This document shows, piece by piece, positions 1 to 11,056 of a stretch of DNA of 64,000 bases; the stretch's first letter is position 1, and the number at the start of each line of letters is the position of its first letter. The DNA comes from Hypomesus transpacificus (taxonomy: Eukaryota > Chordata > Actinopteri > Osmeriformes > Osmeridae): assembly GCF_021917145.1 (NCBI RefSeq), contig NC_061061.1, positions 13,208,908-13,272,907 of the forward strand, given 5' to 3'. The notes beneath the pieces are model-generated. The model was not told the origin of the DNA, ran no database searches, and worked only from the letters and a program-made list of their open reading frames with translations. A program made the translations under genes and the position numbers.

Positions 1-146
1 GACAGATTGTTGCAGCCTCTGATGGGTGATTGAGTGAGTTCCAGAGGGAGGGAGCGGCAATGGAGAAAGCTCTGTCACCCCAGGTTCGGTGCTTGGTCCT
101 GAATGGGGAGGGCAGGAGGTTGGCATCAGAGGAAGGGAGAGCTGAA
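1..146. repeat. Right part of a dispersed fish repeat
   Basis: The text around 'cagcctctgatgggtg' at position 13 continues the repeat that is cut short at 4450 ('cagtctctgatgggt'). The two pieces look like the right and left parts of one dispersed element. The copy here starts outside the window. Its end near 146 coincides with the point where homology to the ASTE1 duplication unit begins ('aatagctgtccccgct'). Confidence 0.5.
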
Positions 147-642
147 TAATAGCTGTCCCCGCTATACCTATTAATTGGAAGGATAAGCAAACTGCGTTGG
201 GATGCTAACTTTTTATAATGATAGTGATATGTTAAAACGTTTTTTTTATCTTTTAAATCTCTGGCTGTCTGATTCTTCTCTCATTTCACAACCTGTTCTT
301 GATTTCAGATCTATTCTTGTTCTCAAAAAGTACAAATCTTGTGGTTATGCACACAGGGCTGTTTGTTTCAAAGATATTGGTCCAATAGAATTTGGGTAAC
401 TTATCAAACAGTTTAGTTTTTTGCACAATTTAAATCAATACATTAAATGTGAAAACATGTTCATTACATTTCAAATAGCATAAAAACACAAATAAACATT
501 AAAAATGTAGTAGATTTACAAAAACACTTGGAAGGCCATTATTTCTTCCCTATCAATACATTTCTTTCCTATCAATACATTTAGTTACATTCCTAAGGCA
601 ATTGATTTCTATATTTTGAAGACTTAGAATATATAGGTAATC

Positions 643-1925
643 TCAGATCCAGCCTTTCTTGTCCCGGTGCTTTGACTATTCTGGGATTGCCAGCCTCTGC
701 AGATCGGCTGTGACGTCATCCATTGGTTGCCGTGGTAATGTCCTGCCCCGAGCTGCACCTCTGGTTGTCGTGGAGATGATGGATCTGCGGTCCTGGGAGA
801 GGAGCACAGTGTCCAGGAGGGCCTTGTACAGCGGCCCAGCGATGGGGCCTCCAGCCAGGATAAACTCCGGGCTCGCCCCTCTTCTCAGTTCAACCACTAG
901 GGGGTGCACAAGAGTGCCCTTGTACAGCCTGGTCAACAACAAAGACAATGTTAGTGCTAACACTAGTTCAAGTTCAAGTCTTTTATTGTCAGATGCACAG
1001 AACCATACAAGGTCAGACTGGACACTGAAATTCTTGGGACAAGACAACGCAAAGCAACCTGGCATAACATAACATATAAGTACCCAGAACATAGATTACA
1101 TCTCTGATAACAGATTACATCTATGATAAAATAGAATATAATAAACCTCCTAAAAATACAAAATAATATACAATATACAAGAAAGTATACTTAACCTCTA
1201 ATACACATAACAACCTATAACAACCTTATAAACCTATACAGTACTAACCTAAAGACAAGTGGGTTACAATTAGTGCAATATTGCTGATAGTGCAACCAGT
1301 AGCTGAAGGAAAAAATTTAACTGTATAAAAACAGGGCCTTTGTTAAAGAAAAAATCCACTTTTCTACTGTCATAAACCCAACATTCACTGTTTAGTTTGG
1401 TTATATATTTACACAAGTTGTTATGCTACAGGATATGGTTGCTCTATATGAAAAGTTATTTTCAAAAAAATCTGTTCAAAGCAGCAAAAAAATAAATATT
1501 TGACTATAATGAGAAGAACCTTTGTTAATGATTTGCTTAATAACATGATAAAAGCCTAATTTGAGTGCAAAGTTCCCAACAGTTATGGTTAGGGTTCCAG
1601 CTTACCTTGCACATTCTGTCTCCACTAGGGGGGAAGCATAGCAGCTGGTTCAAATTTTGGCTTTCTTTAAAGCAGGCCTGCCATTGGCTGTAGGCATGGG
1701 CCACATCCAGGTCCAGCTTCCATGTACATTTCTGGACTATTCCTTCAAACCTCTGCAGCACCAGACTCTCACTGTTCGAGATCCCTGACACACACACAGG
1801 AAGGAGTTATCACCCATAGTTGAGCAATCAGGGCTAACAAATCTCAAACATGGCTCTTCTGGTTTTAGCCACCTAAGCAAAAAGCGTTTAGTCTGCATCC
1901 CCTGATAAACCTGATTACAACATTC

Positions 1926-1961
<36 letters not shown>

Positions 1962-3649
1962 CAGTGTCCCCACCTCCTCTCTTCTTCTTCTGTCTGCAGA
2001 GTTCTCCATAGACCATGCCCAGGAGCAGGGCCTGCAGGAGAGGCAGGTCAGGGGGAGGGGCTGCGTGTGTCACCCAATAGCAGGTGACGCTTACAGGCAG
2101 ACGCAGGTGAGGCGGGATGCCAGTCAGCGACTGAGTCACTCCCAGGGTCTCTAACATCACCGTCAGACGATCTGGGAGGTGGGCCTGCAGGACGGAAAGA
2201 AGCGCTAGACTGAATCCTTCTGCTCAAAAAATACTGTAACCTGGGTAACAACAGGTTTGGAGTCTATTTCAAATTGACTCAGTCAATTAAGCTCAAGTTA
2301 GTTTTAATCATCAATTTATCAAAATCCTTTCAATCTTTTAGACAAGTACTGAAATGTTGCATCATATATATATATATTTTTACCTTATCCAGACTGTCCA
2401 GCTGCAGCTTTTGTACAGGCCCACTGAGGATAGGCTTGATCATGTGACTAGTCAGATTCAGGCCATCACTGTCATACTCCTCAACCATACACTGTCCCGA
2501 CTCCATCGCTGCAGGGGATCTCTCACCCAGTAGCAGCCCATACAATATCTGCCGTATGGGCCTTGAGGTGATTTGTCCGCTGGGTAAGTTAATGTCCTCT
2601 ACCTGGGAATTCTGCATCGCTCTTCTAAAGAGTATAACGTCAATGATGTCCGAGAAGAGCTTCCCCTGCGTCAGGGATAGGAGGGCCCAGTCTGGCAACA
2701 CCTTCACAGGCTCTGGAATATTGGAAGGTAGGGTCCCGTTCCTGAAGAACTCACCCAATGAGCTAGGAGATAGTTTGTACTCTTCCATGCTCAACATGAA
2801 GGCTTGTTCTGTTTGTTTAGTTTTCACCCTATCACCGTCATCCATTAACTTGAGCACAGCGTTCAAGGCATTCTTCTGATTTTTAAAACTGCCTTACCAG
2901 TTGAGCAAGCCGTCGAGATTGGCAAATCTCCCACTCAGCTTCGAGAAGTCAGACCATTTTACGGACAAGCCCCGCCTGGCGAGATCGAAATAATCGTTTC
3001 CTGCAATGGAGGCAAAGACTGGTAGTAGAGACCGGTTGATGTTAAACCAAGAGCAGAATATTTCTTGAGTGAAGAGTTTGGCAGGAATACCCTTCTTCAA
3101 TCCCCCTTGCTTCCACTTGAAATGTGGGATGGGTAAAAGTCCTGCAGGGACGTCGAATATGTAAAAGTCACTGTCATTGGACAGCACAGGGCATCTCCAC
3201 TCCCTTGCCAGTGAGGCTATTTCTCTGTCTGCTTCAGCGATGCTCTTTGCAAAAGGTACTCGCAATTCGGTGAGGATCTGTGAGAACACACGTTTAGTGA
3301 TGGGTGGCAAGACATTACCTTTGTGACCCACTGACACGTCGTGAGCTTTGCGAATCTTTTCTTTAGCTCGTTGTTACAGAGTCTCAAACTTCTTGTCTGT
3401 ATAGTCAGACCCACCATCCACAACAACATAGGGTTCAATCCCATTTTCTCTCAGAGCCTTGATAAACCCACAGACGAGACCCTCGAAAGATTCATAGTCT
3501 CCCCCGTGACTCTGGTCCAGTTGTTCATCAAAATAAAGTAAGTAGTACAGATTATTGCCATCGATTACCAGTTTGCTGTTCTTGAAGGAAACATCTTGTA
3601 AAATGTGTCGATTGTCATCCACAAAACTGGTCAGTCCTCTAACTCCCAT
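643..3649 (-). pseudogene. aste1: ASTE1 (asteroid homologue) pseudogene, left tandem copy
   Basis: This is a degenerate copy of the intact ASTE1 gene at 5371-8820, with the same four-exon layout: 3649-2384, 2184-1974, 1784-1606 and 928-643. All splice sites look usable. The start MGVRGLTSFVDDN and the XPG/PIN-type blocks (LVIDGNNLYYLLY, EADREIASLA, NDSDFYIFD) are still readable. The frame is broken. A stop at 3374-3376 replaces the lysine after KKFETL (AAA in the other copy, TAA here). A stop at 2894-2896 follows GLLNW (TTA to TAA). Exon 3 has six G where the intact copy has five (near 1628), shifting the frame. Exon 4 lacks about 135 nt present in the other copy and has a stop near its end. 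Its upstream region keeps the NRF1- and ETS-like sites, so it may still be transcribed. Several independent lesions make assembly error unlikely as the only cause. Confidence 0.88.
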
Positions 3650-4063
3650 GATGTGACATGTAATGACGTAGATAAACAATAACGCATCATTAATTAATTT
3701 ATCGTTGTCTGAGACAGACAGAGAGAGAGACAGATATCAGTTTCATAAATTACATTCGTCATACAACGGGTAGCATATACCTTAACCAATATGACAAAAT
3801 ATGACAAAATCCCCAAACGTTTTTGAGAGAACGCTGTATGTGCATGTTACGGCGTAATCAAATACCATAATAGCCTATTGGATATCTCTCTCTCTAATAT
3901 AAGTCTATATATATATCTCTCTATATATATGAATATTACGTGTGTGTGTGTGTGTGTGCGTGCGTGTTTTCGGAGGTAACGCATGTCTTTCGTTTCTGCA
4001 ACTTCAGGACCGAAAACGAAACAGTGTTGCTTCAGATCAGCTGATAGCATTATGTAAGTGCTA

Positions 4064-4112
4064 AATTTGCCCATGCGCACAGAGTACTGCTATCGATGTG
4101 GGGCCGGAAGCA
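4064..4112. promoter_or_regulatory. Duplicated ASTE1 core-promoter block (NRF1-like and ETS-like sites)
   Basis: A CATGCGCA core (4072-4079) of NRF1 type and a CCGGAAG (4104-4110) of ETS/GABP type lie about 25 bp apart. The same pair recurs upstream of the intact ASTE1 copy at 9830-9868. Both motifs are kept while the bases around them differ. The factor assignment is inferred from the motifs alone. Confidence 0.5.
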
Positions 4113-4249
4113 TAAACTTGTGGACAGCAGTCACTGATCAGTCACATTTTTCGGATGAAAACGAATACACTTACATTAGATAATATCAATGTATGCCTTC
4201 TCAGCTTAACGTCTGGTAAAATTAAAGTTTTTCTGTTTAATTGTACAAT

Positions 4250-4450
4250 TATAATAATAATAATAATACATTTAATTATATAGCCTAGCGCTTTCCAAAG
4301 TTCTCAAAGTCGCTGTACATTTTTTAAATAAACATAAAACAAGGACATCATATAAAATCACAACATTAATTACACATTAAAAGCAGATCTAAAAAGTTGC
4401 GTTTTGACTAATGATTTAAAAGTTGATAGGTTGGTGCAGTCTCTGATGGG
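4250..4450. repeat. Dispersed fish repeat fragment
   Basis: An AAT-rich start is followed by 'tatatagcctagcgctttcc' and 'caaagtcgctgtaca', a pattern common in teleost interspersed repeats. It sits inside the duplicated ASTE1 upstream segment, directly after 'ttaattgtacaattata'. It is followed at 4453 by a second partial copy of that upstream segment. It looks like the left part of the element seen at 1-146. Confidence 0.55.
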
Positions 4451-4452
4451 TT

Positions 4453-4575
4453 TCACATTTTTCGGATGAAAACGAATACACTTACTGTAGATAATATCAA
4501 TGTAGGCTATGCCTATTCAGCTTAACGTATGGTAAAATTAAAGTTTTTCTGTTTAATTGTACAATTATAATAGCT
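4453..4575. repeat. Third, partial copy of the ASTE1 upstream segment
   Basis: The stretch from 'cacatttttcggatgaaaac' to 'agctgtccccgctacctatt' matches 4143-4250 and 9901-10040. Three copies of one promoter-side segment therefore bound the two ASTE1 copies, as expected if unequal exchange between such segments made or reshaped the tandem array. Confidence 0.7.
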
Positions 4576-5062
4576 GTCCCCGCTACCTATTGATTGGAAG
4601 GATAAGCAAACTGCGTTGGGATGGAGTGCTAGCCTTTTATAATGATAATGACATATTAAAAAGTTTCTTTATCTTTTAAATCTCTGGCTGTCTGATTCTT
4701 CTCTCATTTCACAACCTGTTCTTGATTTCAGATATATTCTTGTTCTCAAAAAGTACAAATCTTGTGGTTATGCACACAGGGCTGTTTGTTTCGAAGACAT
4801 TGGTCCAATAGGATTTGGGTAACTTATCAAAACAGTTTAATTTTGTTGCACAATTTAAATCAATACATTAAATTTTAAAACATGTTAAGTACATTTCAAA
4901 TAGCATACAAACATAAATAAACATTTAAAATTGAGGAGATTTACAAAAACATTTGGAAGTCAATTATTTATTTCCTATCAATACATTTCTTTCCTATCAA
5001 TACATGTATTTACATTCCTAAAGCAATTAATTCCTATATTTTGAAGATTTAGAATATAAAGG

Positions 5063-5100
5063 CAGGGCTTCCCGCAGAAAAAGAGTTAGTTAAGGCGGGT

Positions 5101-5159
<59 letters not shown>

Positions 5160-5360
5160 CGAGCGAGCGACCAAATCCGGGGGGGGGGGGTTTAGTTGTC
5201 CTCAAAAAACGAAGTTCTCTAGAGAAGGGAGACTACGGTTGTAATGAAAATGACGATATTGGTGGATAAAACTGTCTTATTTTTTTACAACGTAGTTAAG
5301 GCGGCAGGCGTGTGTTGCTAAGGCGGCCGCCTTAACAGCAAAGTGATGCGGGAAACCGTG
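5063..5360. mobile_element. hAT-like nonautonomous DNA element with poly-G
   Basis: The segment is absent from the left ASTE1 copy at the matching place (near 636), so it is an insertion made after the duplication. The ends are imperfect inverted repeats: 'cagggcttcccgc' at the left and 'gcgggaaaccgtg' at the right. The flanks share AAAGG. The inside is dominated by a run of more than 50 G (about 5100-5157) and a second G run near 5180. It has no coding capacity. The hAT assignment rests on the end sequence type, because an exact 8-bp target duplication could not be read. Confidence 0.6.
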
Positions 5361-5370
5361 AAAGGTATTC

Positions 5371-7094
5371 TCAGATCCAGCCTTTCTTGTCCCGGAGCTT
5401 TGACAATTCTGGGTTTGGAAATTTCTGGGCCCTGCACTTGGTCTTGTACCGAGTTTTCACTGAGACGACCCAGCCCAGGTCTTCTGCAGGGGTGTCCTTT
5501 ATTTTCCTCTCTCTCCAGGTATCCTCCTCTTCCTCCTGCTCCAACTGCATCACCAGCCTCTTCAGATCGGCTGTGAGGTCATACGATGGTTGCTGTGGCA
5601 ATGTCCTGGCCCAAGCTGCCCCTCTGGTTGTCGTGGAGATGATGGATCTGCAGTCCTGGGAGAGGAGCACAGTGTCCAGGAGGGCCTTGTACAGCGGCCC
5701 AGCGATGGGGCCTCCAGCCAGGATAAACTCCGGGTTCGCCCCTCTTCTCAGTTCAACCACTAGGGGGTGCACAAGAGTGCCCTTGTACAGCCTGGTCAAC
5801 AACAAAGACAATGTTAGTGCTAACACTATTTCAAGTTCAAGTCTTTTATTGTCAGATGCACAGAACCACACAACGTCAGACTGGACACTGAAATTCTTGG
5901 GACAAGACAACGCAAAGCAACCTGGCATAAAATAACATATAAGTACCCAGAACAGATTAAATCTATGATAACAGATTACATCTATGACAAGATAGAACAA
6001 AAAAAACCTCCTAAATATACAAAATAATATACAATATAGAAGAAAGTATACTTAACCTCAAATACACATAACAACCTATACTAACCTTACTAACCTAAAG
6101 ACAAGTGGTGTACAATTAGTGCAATATTGCTGATAGTGGGACCAGTAGCTGAAGGAAAAAATTTAACTGTACAAACACAGTGCCTTTGTTCAAGAACATA
6201 TTCACTTTTGTACAATCATAAACCCAACATTCACTGTTTAGTTTGGTTATATATTTACGCAAGTTGTTATGCTACAGGATGTGGTTGCTCTATATGAAAA
6301 GTTCTTATCAAATACATCTGTTCAAAGCAGCAAAAAAAAAAAAAATTGACTAAAATGAGAAGAACCTTTGTTAATGATTTGCTTAATAACATGATAAAAG
6401 TCTAATTTGAGTGCAAAGCTCCCATCAGTTATAGTTAGGGTTCCCCCCTTATCACACCAAAGCGTGTAATAGTCACGTTGGTCCACTTGGGAAAGCGCGT
6501 GAGTGTCACATTTTGCCTCGCCAAGGCGTGAACATTACACGCGTGTATGAGTCAGGTGGCTGAGCGGTGAGGGAGTCGGGCTAGTACTCAGAAGGTTCCC
6601 GGATCGATTCCCCGCTGTGTCAAATGATGATGTGTCCTTGGGCAAGGCACTTCACCCTACTCGTCTCGGGGGGAATGTCCCTGTACTTACTGTAAGTCGC
6701 TCTGGATAAGAGCGTCTGCTAAATGACTAAATGTAAACGTAAATGTATGAAGGAGGACTACCAGTTCACCTTGCACATTCTGGCTCCACTAGGGGGAAGC
6801 ATAGCAGTTGGTTCAAATTGAGGCTGTCTATAAAGCAGCCCTGCCATTGGCTGTAGGCATGGGCCACATCCAGGTCCAGCTTCCATGTACATCTCTGGAC
6901 TATTCCTTCAAACCTCCGCAGCACCAGCTTCTCACTCTTCGAGATCCCTGACACATACACAGGAAGGAGTTATCATTATCACCCACAGTTGAGCAATCAG
7001 GGCTAACAAATCTCAAACATGGCTCTGCTGGTTTTAGACACCTAAGCAAAAAACGTTTAGTCTGCATCCCCTAATAAACCTAATTACAACATTC

Positions 7095-7134
<40 letters not shown>

Positions 7135-8820
7135 CAGTGTCCCCACCTCCTCTCTTCTTCTTCTGTCTGCAGAGTTCTCCATAGACCATGCCCAGGAGCA
7201 GGGCCTGCAGGAGAGGCAGGTCAGGGGGAGGGGCTGCGTGTGTCACCCAATAGCAAGTGACACTTACAGGCAGATGCAGGTGAGGTGGGATGTCAGCCAG
7301 CGACTGAGTCACTCCCAGGGTCTCTAACATCACCGTCAGACGATCTGGGAGGTGGGCCTGCAGGACGGAGAGGAGAGCTAGACTGAAGCCTTTTACTCCA
7401 AAAATACTGTAACCTGGGTTACAACAAGTTTGGAATCTCTTTCAAATCGACTCAGTCAAATGAGCTGAAGTTTGTTTTAATCATTAATCTTTCAAAATCC
7501 TTTCAATCTTTTAGACACGTAGTGAAATGTTGCATCATATCTATATATATATTTTTTTACCTTATCCAGACTGTCCAGCTGCAGCTTTTGTACAGGCCCA
7601 CAGATGATAGGCTTGATCATGTGACTAGTCAGATTCAGGCCATCTCTGTCATACTCCTCAACCATACACTGTCCCGACTCCGCAGGGGATTTCACACCTA
7701 GTACCAGCCCGTACATTATCTGCCGTATGGGCCTTGAGGTGATTTTTCCGCTGGGTAAGCTGGTGTCTTCTACCTGGGAACTCTGTACCACCCTTCTAAA
7801 GAGTATAACGTCAATGATGTCCGAGCTGAGCTTCCCCTGCATCAGGGATAGTAGGGCCCAGTCTGGCAACACCTTCACAGGCTCTGGAATATTGGAAAGT
7901 GGGGTCCCATTCCTGAAGAACTCCCCCATTGAGCTAGGAGATAGTTTGTACTCTTCCATGCTCAACATGAAGGCTTGTTTTGTTTGCTTCGTTTTCACCC
8001 TATCAACGTCATCCATTAACTTGAGCACAGCGTTCAAGGCATTCTTCTGATTTTTTAATCCGCCTAACCAGTTGAGCAAGCCGTCGAGGTTGGCAAATCT
8101 CCCACTCAGCTTCGAGTAGTCAGCCCATTTTACGGACAAGCCCCGGCTGGCGAGATTGAAATAATCGTTTCCTGAAATGGAGGCAAAGACTGGTAGTAGA
8201 GACCGGTCGATGTTGAACCAAGAGCAGAATCTTTCTTGAGTGAAGAGTTTGGCAGGAATACCCTTCTTCAATCCCCCTTGCTTCCACTTGAAATGTGAGC
8301 TGGGTAAAAGTCCTGCAGGGACGTCGAATATGTAGAAGTCACTGTCATTGGAGAGCACAGGGCAGTTCCACTCCCTTGCCAGTGAGGCTATTTCTCTGTC
8401 TGCTTCAGCGATGCTCTTTGCAAAAGGTACTTGTAATTCGGTGAGGATCTGTGAGAACACACGTTTAGTGATGGGTGGCAAGACATTACCTTTGCGTCCC
8501 ACTGACACGTCGTGAGCTTTGTGAATCTTTTCTTCAGCTCGTTGTTTCAGAGTCTCAAACTTCTTGTCTGTGTAGTCAGACCCACCATCCACAACAACAT
8601 AGGGTTGAATCCCATTTTCCCTCAGAGCCTTGATAAACCGACAGACGAGACCCTCGAAAGATTCATAGTCTCCCCCGTGACTCTGGTCCAGTTGTTCATC
8701 AAAATAAAGTAAGTAGTACAGATTATTGCCATCGATTACCAGTTTGCTGTTCTTGAAGGAAACATCTTGTAAAATGTGTCCATTGTCATCCACAAAACTG
8801 GTCAGTCCTCTAACTCCCAT
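5371..8820 (-). CDS. aste1: Protein asteroid homologue 1 (ASTE1), intact copy
   Basis: Four coding exons on the minus strand: 8820-7561, 7357-7147, 6947-6770 and 5791-5371. Phases join without a break into 690 codons including the stop (689 aa), close to the vertebrate ASTE1 length as I recall it. The N-terminus is an XPG/FEN1-like PIN nuclease fold. Acidic residues are visible in LVIDGNN, VVVDGGSD, EADREIASLA and NDSDFYIFD. The acidic pairs suggest a metal-dependent structure-specific nuclease; related human ASTE1 has been linked to DNA repair, but the substrate cannot be read here. Exon 4 ends in an acidic and basic tail (QEEEED, then GWI). Within it and its flanks are a SINE and hAT insertions that the left copy lacks. 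It is divergent from rpp25l with about 1.55 kb between start codons. The start MGVRGLTSF is the usual family start. Confidence 0.9.
6440..6545. repeat. Short inverted-repeat insertion next to the SINE
   Basis: This stretch is present only in the right ASTE1 copy, in intron 3. Its ends pair: 'gcgtgtaatagtcac' near 6464 against 'gtgaacattacacgc' near 6527. It could be a tiny MITE or an unusual head of the adjoining SINE. Confidence 0.4.
6549..6750 (+). mobile_element. tRNA-derived SINE
   Basis: The head has a pol III A-box-like 'tggctgagcggtgaggga' and a B-box-like 'ggatcgattcc'. A body with 'cttgggcaaggcacttcacc' follows, then a tail 'aagtcgctctggataagagc' ending in a short 'aaatgtaaa' repeat. 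The left ASTE1 copy lacks it, so it inserted after the duplication. A second full copy lies at 29736-29931. Confidence 0.85.
7100..7134. repeat. (GT)n microsatellite in ASTE1 intron 2
   Basis: A run of GT dinucleotides sits just past the exon 2 donor of the intact ASTE1 copy. The matching run in the left copy is at 1927-1960, so the repeat predates the duplication. Confidence 0.95.
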
Positions 8821-9077
8821 GATGTGCTCTCTGTCTGTTCCATGTCATGAGTACACTGGAATTTATAGGGCTAGTCACGGTCACAATTATTTTAGTTTCT
8901 GTTTTCTTACATTACTCATGATTCTCATTAATCCCTCCCAGTGTTTTGTTTTGGGGAAACAAATGTTTGCCAATTTCTATTTCATTCAGCATTACAACAT
9001 TAGGCTTAACGTAAAGCAATCTTCAAACCAAACGTTGTAGCCATATTAGGCCTAGAAATATAGCCATATCAACCTTT

Positions 9078-9482
9078 GCATGTTTGTCACACTTATACGT
9101 TTCTGATCATCAAACACATGTAAATACAAGACAAAGATAACACAAGTAAATACAAAATGCAATTATTAAATGAAGGTTTTTATTATTAAGGGGGGAAAAA
9201 TCCAAACCTACATTGCCCTGTGTGAAAAAGTGATTTCCCCCTACAACCTAGTGAAAAAGTGATTTCCCCCTACAACCTAATAACTTGTTGGGCCACCCGT
9301 AGCAGCCTTTTAAACAGTTCAACTTTTGACTTGTCACTCCACAGAGTATTTTCCCAAAAGTCTTGGGGATCATCAAGATATTTGTCTTATATTTAAATTT
9401 GCTTGATCTGAAACATGTAAGTGTGACAAACATGCAAAAAAATTAGAAATATGGAAGGGGCAAACACTTTTTCTCACCACTG
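9078..9482. mobile_element. hAT-like nonautonomous element, left end eroded
   Basis: The right end 'aaacactttttctcaccactg' is the inverted form of a common fish hAT terminus ('cagtggtgagaaaaag'). An inverted arm of roughly 55 nt is visible: 'gcatgtttgtcacactta' near 9079 against 'aagtgtgacaaacatgc' near 9420. The outer left terminus is missing. Inside, 'gtgaaaaagtgatttccccc' is repeated in tandem. The element separates the ASTE1 start from the conserved promoter block, and the left ASTE1 copy lacks it. Confidence 0.7.
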
Positions 9483-9825
9483 TATATATTGACAGTATTG
9501 AGTGTTTGGGGTTACTACTTGTGGTATCACAGTTTTGTCAACGGTAGCATAGCTTAACCAATATAAGAAATATATTACAAAATCCCCAAACGCTTTCGAG
9601 AGAACACTGAATGTGCATGTTTCGCGTAATCAAATACCCATTGGACCTATGCTATTGGATGGATATATCTCTCTTTATAATATAAGTCTATATATATCTA
9701 TATCCATATCTACGTGTGTGTGTGCGTGCGTGTTTTCAGACGCGTATGTCTATCCGCAACTTCAGGATCGGAAACGAAACAGTGTTGCTTCAGATCAGCT
9801 GATAGCAAGATGTAAAGGATAAGTT

Positions 9826-9870
9826 TGCCCATGCGCACAAAGTATTGCAATGGCTGTGGAGCCGGAAGCA
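9826..9870. promoter_or_regulatory. Likely bidirectional ASTE1/rpp25l promoter core
   Basis: CATGCGCA (9830-9837, NRF1-like) and CCGGAAG (9862-9868, ETS/GABP-like) are spaced as in the duplicated block at 4072-4110. There is no TATA box. This site lies between the divergent ASTE1 (start 8820) and rpp25l (start 10376) genes. NRF1 plus ETS sites without TATA are typical of housekeeping bidirectional promoters. Use by both genes is inferred. Confidence 0.5.
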
Positions 9871-10375
9871 TCAAGCATGTGGACAGCAGTCACTGATCAG
9901 GCACATTTTTCGGATGAAAACAATTACACTTACAGTAGAAAATATCAATGTATGCCTTTTCAGCTTAACGTCTGGTAAGACTAAAGGGTTTCTGTTTAAT
10001 TGTACAATTATCATAGCTGTCCCCGCTACGTATTGATTGGAAGGATAAACAAACTACGATGGGATGCTAGCTTTTTTAGCCAACTTCAAGCTCATTCATA
10101 GCTACCTAGCTAACTGTCTAGCAATTATACACATTTCATTTAAAATAAATATATATATGTATAGTACTTGGGTCCATTGTTCAGATGTGTGCAGTTATTC
10201 AAAAAATACCCGTGATTATACTCTTAACGTTAACAAGCTAGAACTCCAGAATAGTATAACACAGTACAATGGATAACTTGCAGTCCACATTTTTGGGGCC
10301 GCTAATTATAGATAAAACACTTAATTTATCTTTCCTCGTTCTGTCTTCCATTGAAGAAAGAGATTTATAATTGAC

Positions 10376-11056
10376 ATGGAGAACTACAGCCATGCCAGGA
10401 CGGTGGAGCAGCCCTGCCTCTGCCCTTTCCCTGGCCTCCCCGCCGACACGCCTGAGGTGCGGGTCAAAGACGGAAGCAAAATCCGCAACATCATGCGCTA
10501 TGCCTTCAGCCGTATGGGGCCAAAACCCAAGACAGCCTGCAATGAAACGAGGCAACTTAAGACTGGTGAAGGAGGTGGTTCTTTAGGAGTCCAGGAGGAG
10601 GGAGTGAGCAGCACACCTATGGATAAACTTCCCTGCCGTCAAATAGTCTTTACAGGGACAGGTAGAGGTGTTTCCAAGACTATAACATGTGTGGAAATTC
10701 TGAAGCGACGGGTGACAGGACTTTACCAGCACACTAAGCTGATGTACAGCACTGTGTTGGAGGTTTGGGAGCCCCTGGAGCCAGGGGCAGGCCTGGACAG
10801 TCTCACTGTCAGTCGAAACCAGCCTGCAATCTGGGTTTTTCTCTCCATGGACCCTTTGGATGCCAGCCTTCCTGGGTACCAGGCCCCAGGGAACTATGAG
10901 GCTCTGTGGGCACAGGCTGCCAGGGAGGAAGGAGGTGTGGCTGGAGGACTGAGGCATGGGCAGAGGAGGAAGAGAGGAGGAGGAAGCGGACGAGGTAAAG
11001 GTGGACCTGTTCGACCGGCTGGTCGATCAAGAGAGCCCAGTAAAGGCCAGACTTGA
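10376..11056 (+). CDS. rpp25l: Ribonuclease P/MRP subunit p25(-like), Alba family
   Basis: A single-exon frame of 226 aa. The N-terminus MENYSHARTVEQ, then VRVKDGSKIRN, and the block IVFTGTGRGVSKTITCVEIL with KRRVTGLYQHTKL match vertebrate RPP25/RPP25L. This is an Alba-type RNA-binding fold that in RNase P and RNase MRP pairs with the p20 (POP7) subunit on the RNA in the nucleus/nucleolus. Relative to the mammalian protein there is an insertion of about 35 residues (roughly residues 40-75) between the GSKIRN block and the IVFTG block. The C-terminus is a basic Gly/Arg-rich tail (RRKRGGGSGRGKGG). RPP25 and RPP25L cannot be told apart by eye; the N-terminus is closer to RPP25L. An AATAAA lies about 90 nt after the stop. 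Confidence 0.88.
   Translation: MENYSHARTVEQPCLCPFPGLPADTPEVRVKDGSKIRNIMRYAFSRMGPKPKTACNETRQLKTGEGGGSLGVQEEGVSSTPMDKLPCRQIVFTGTGRGVSKTITCVEILKRRVTGLYQHTKLMYSTVLEVWEPLEPGAGLDSLTVSRNQPAIWVFLSMDPLDASLPGYQAPGNYEALWAQAAREEGGVAGGLRHGQRRKRGGGSGRGKGGPVRPAGRSREPSKGQT

Noticed and set aside
659-1072. Plus-strand open frame of 137 codons
   Set aside because: It is the antisense shadow of ASTE1 pseudogene exon 4; the same happens at 5387-5935 opposite the intact copy.
6549-6620. Possible tRNA gene
   Set aside because: A- and B-box-like words are present, but the sequence continues into a SINE body and tail and recurs at 29736, so it is a SINE head.
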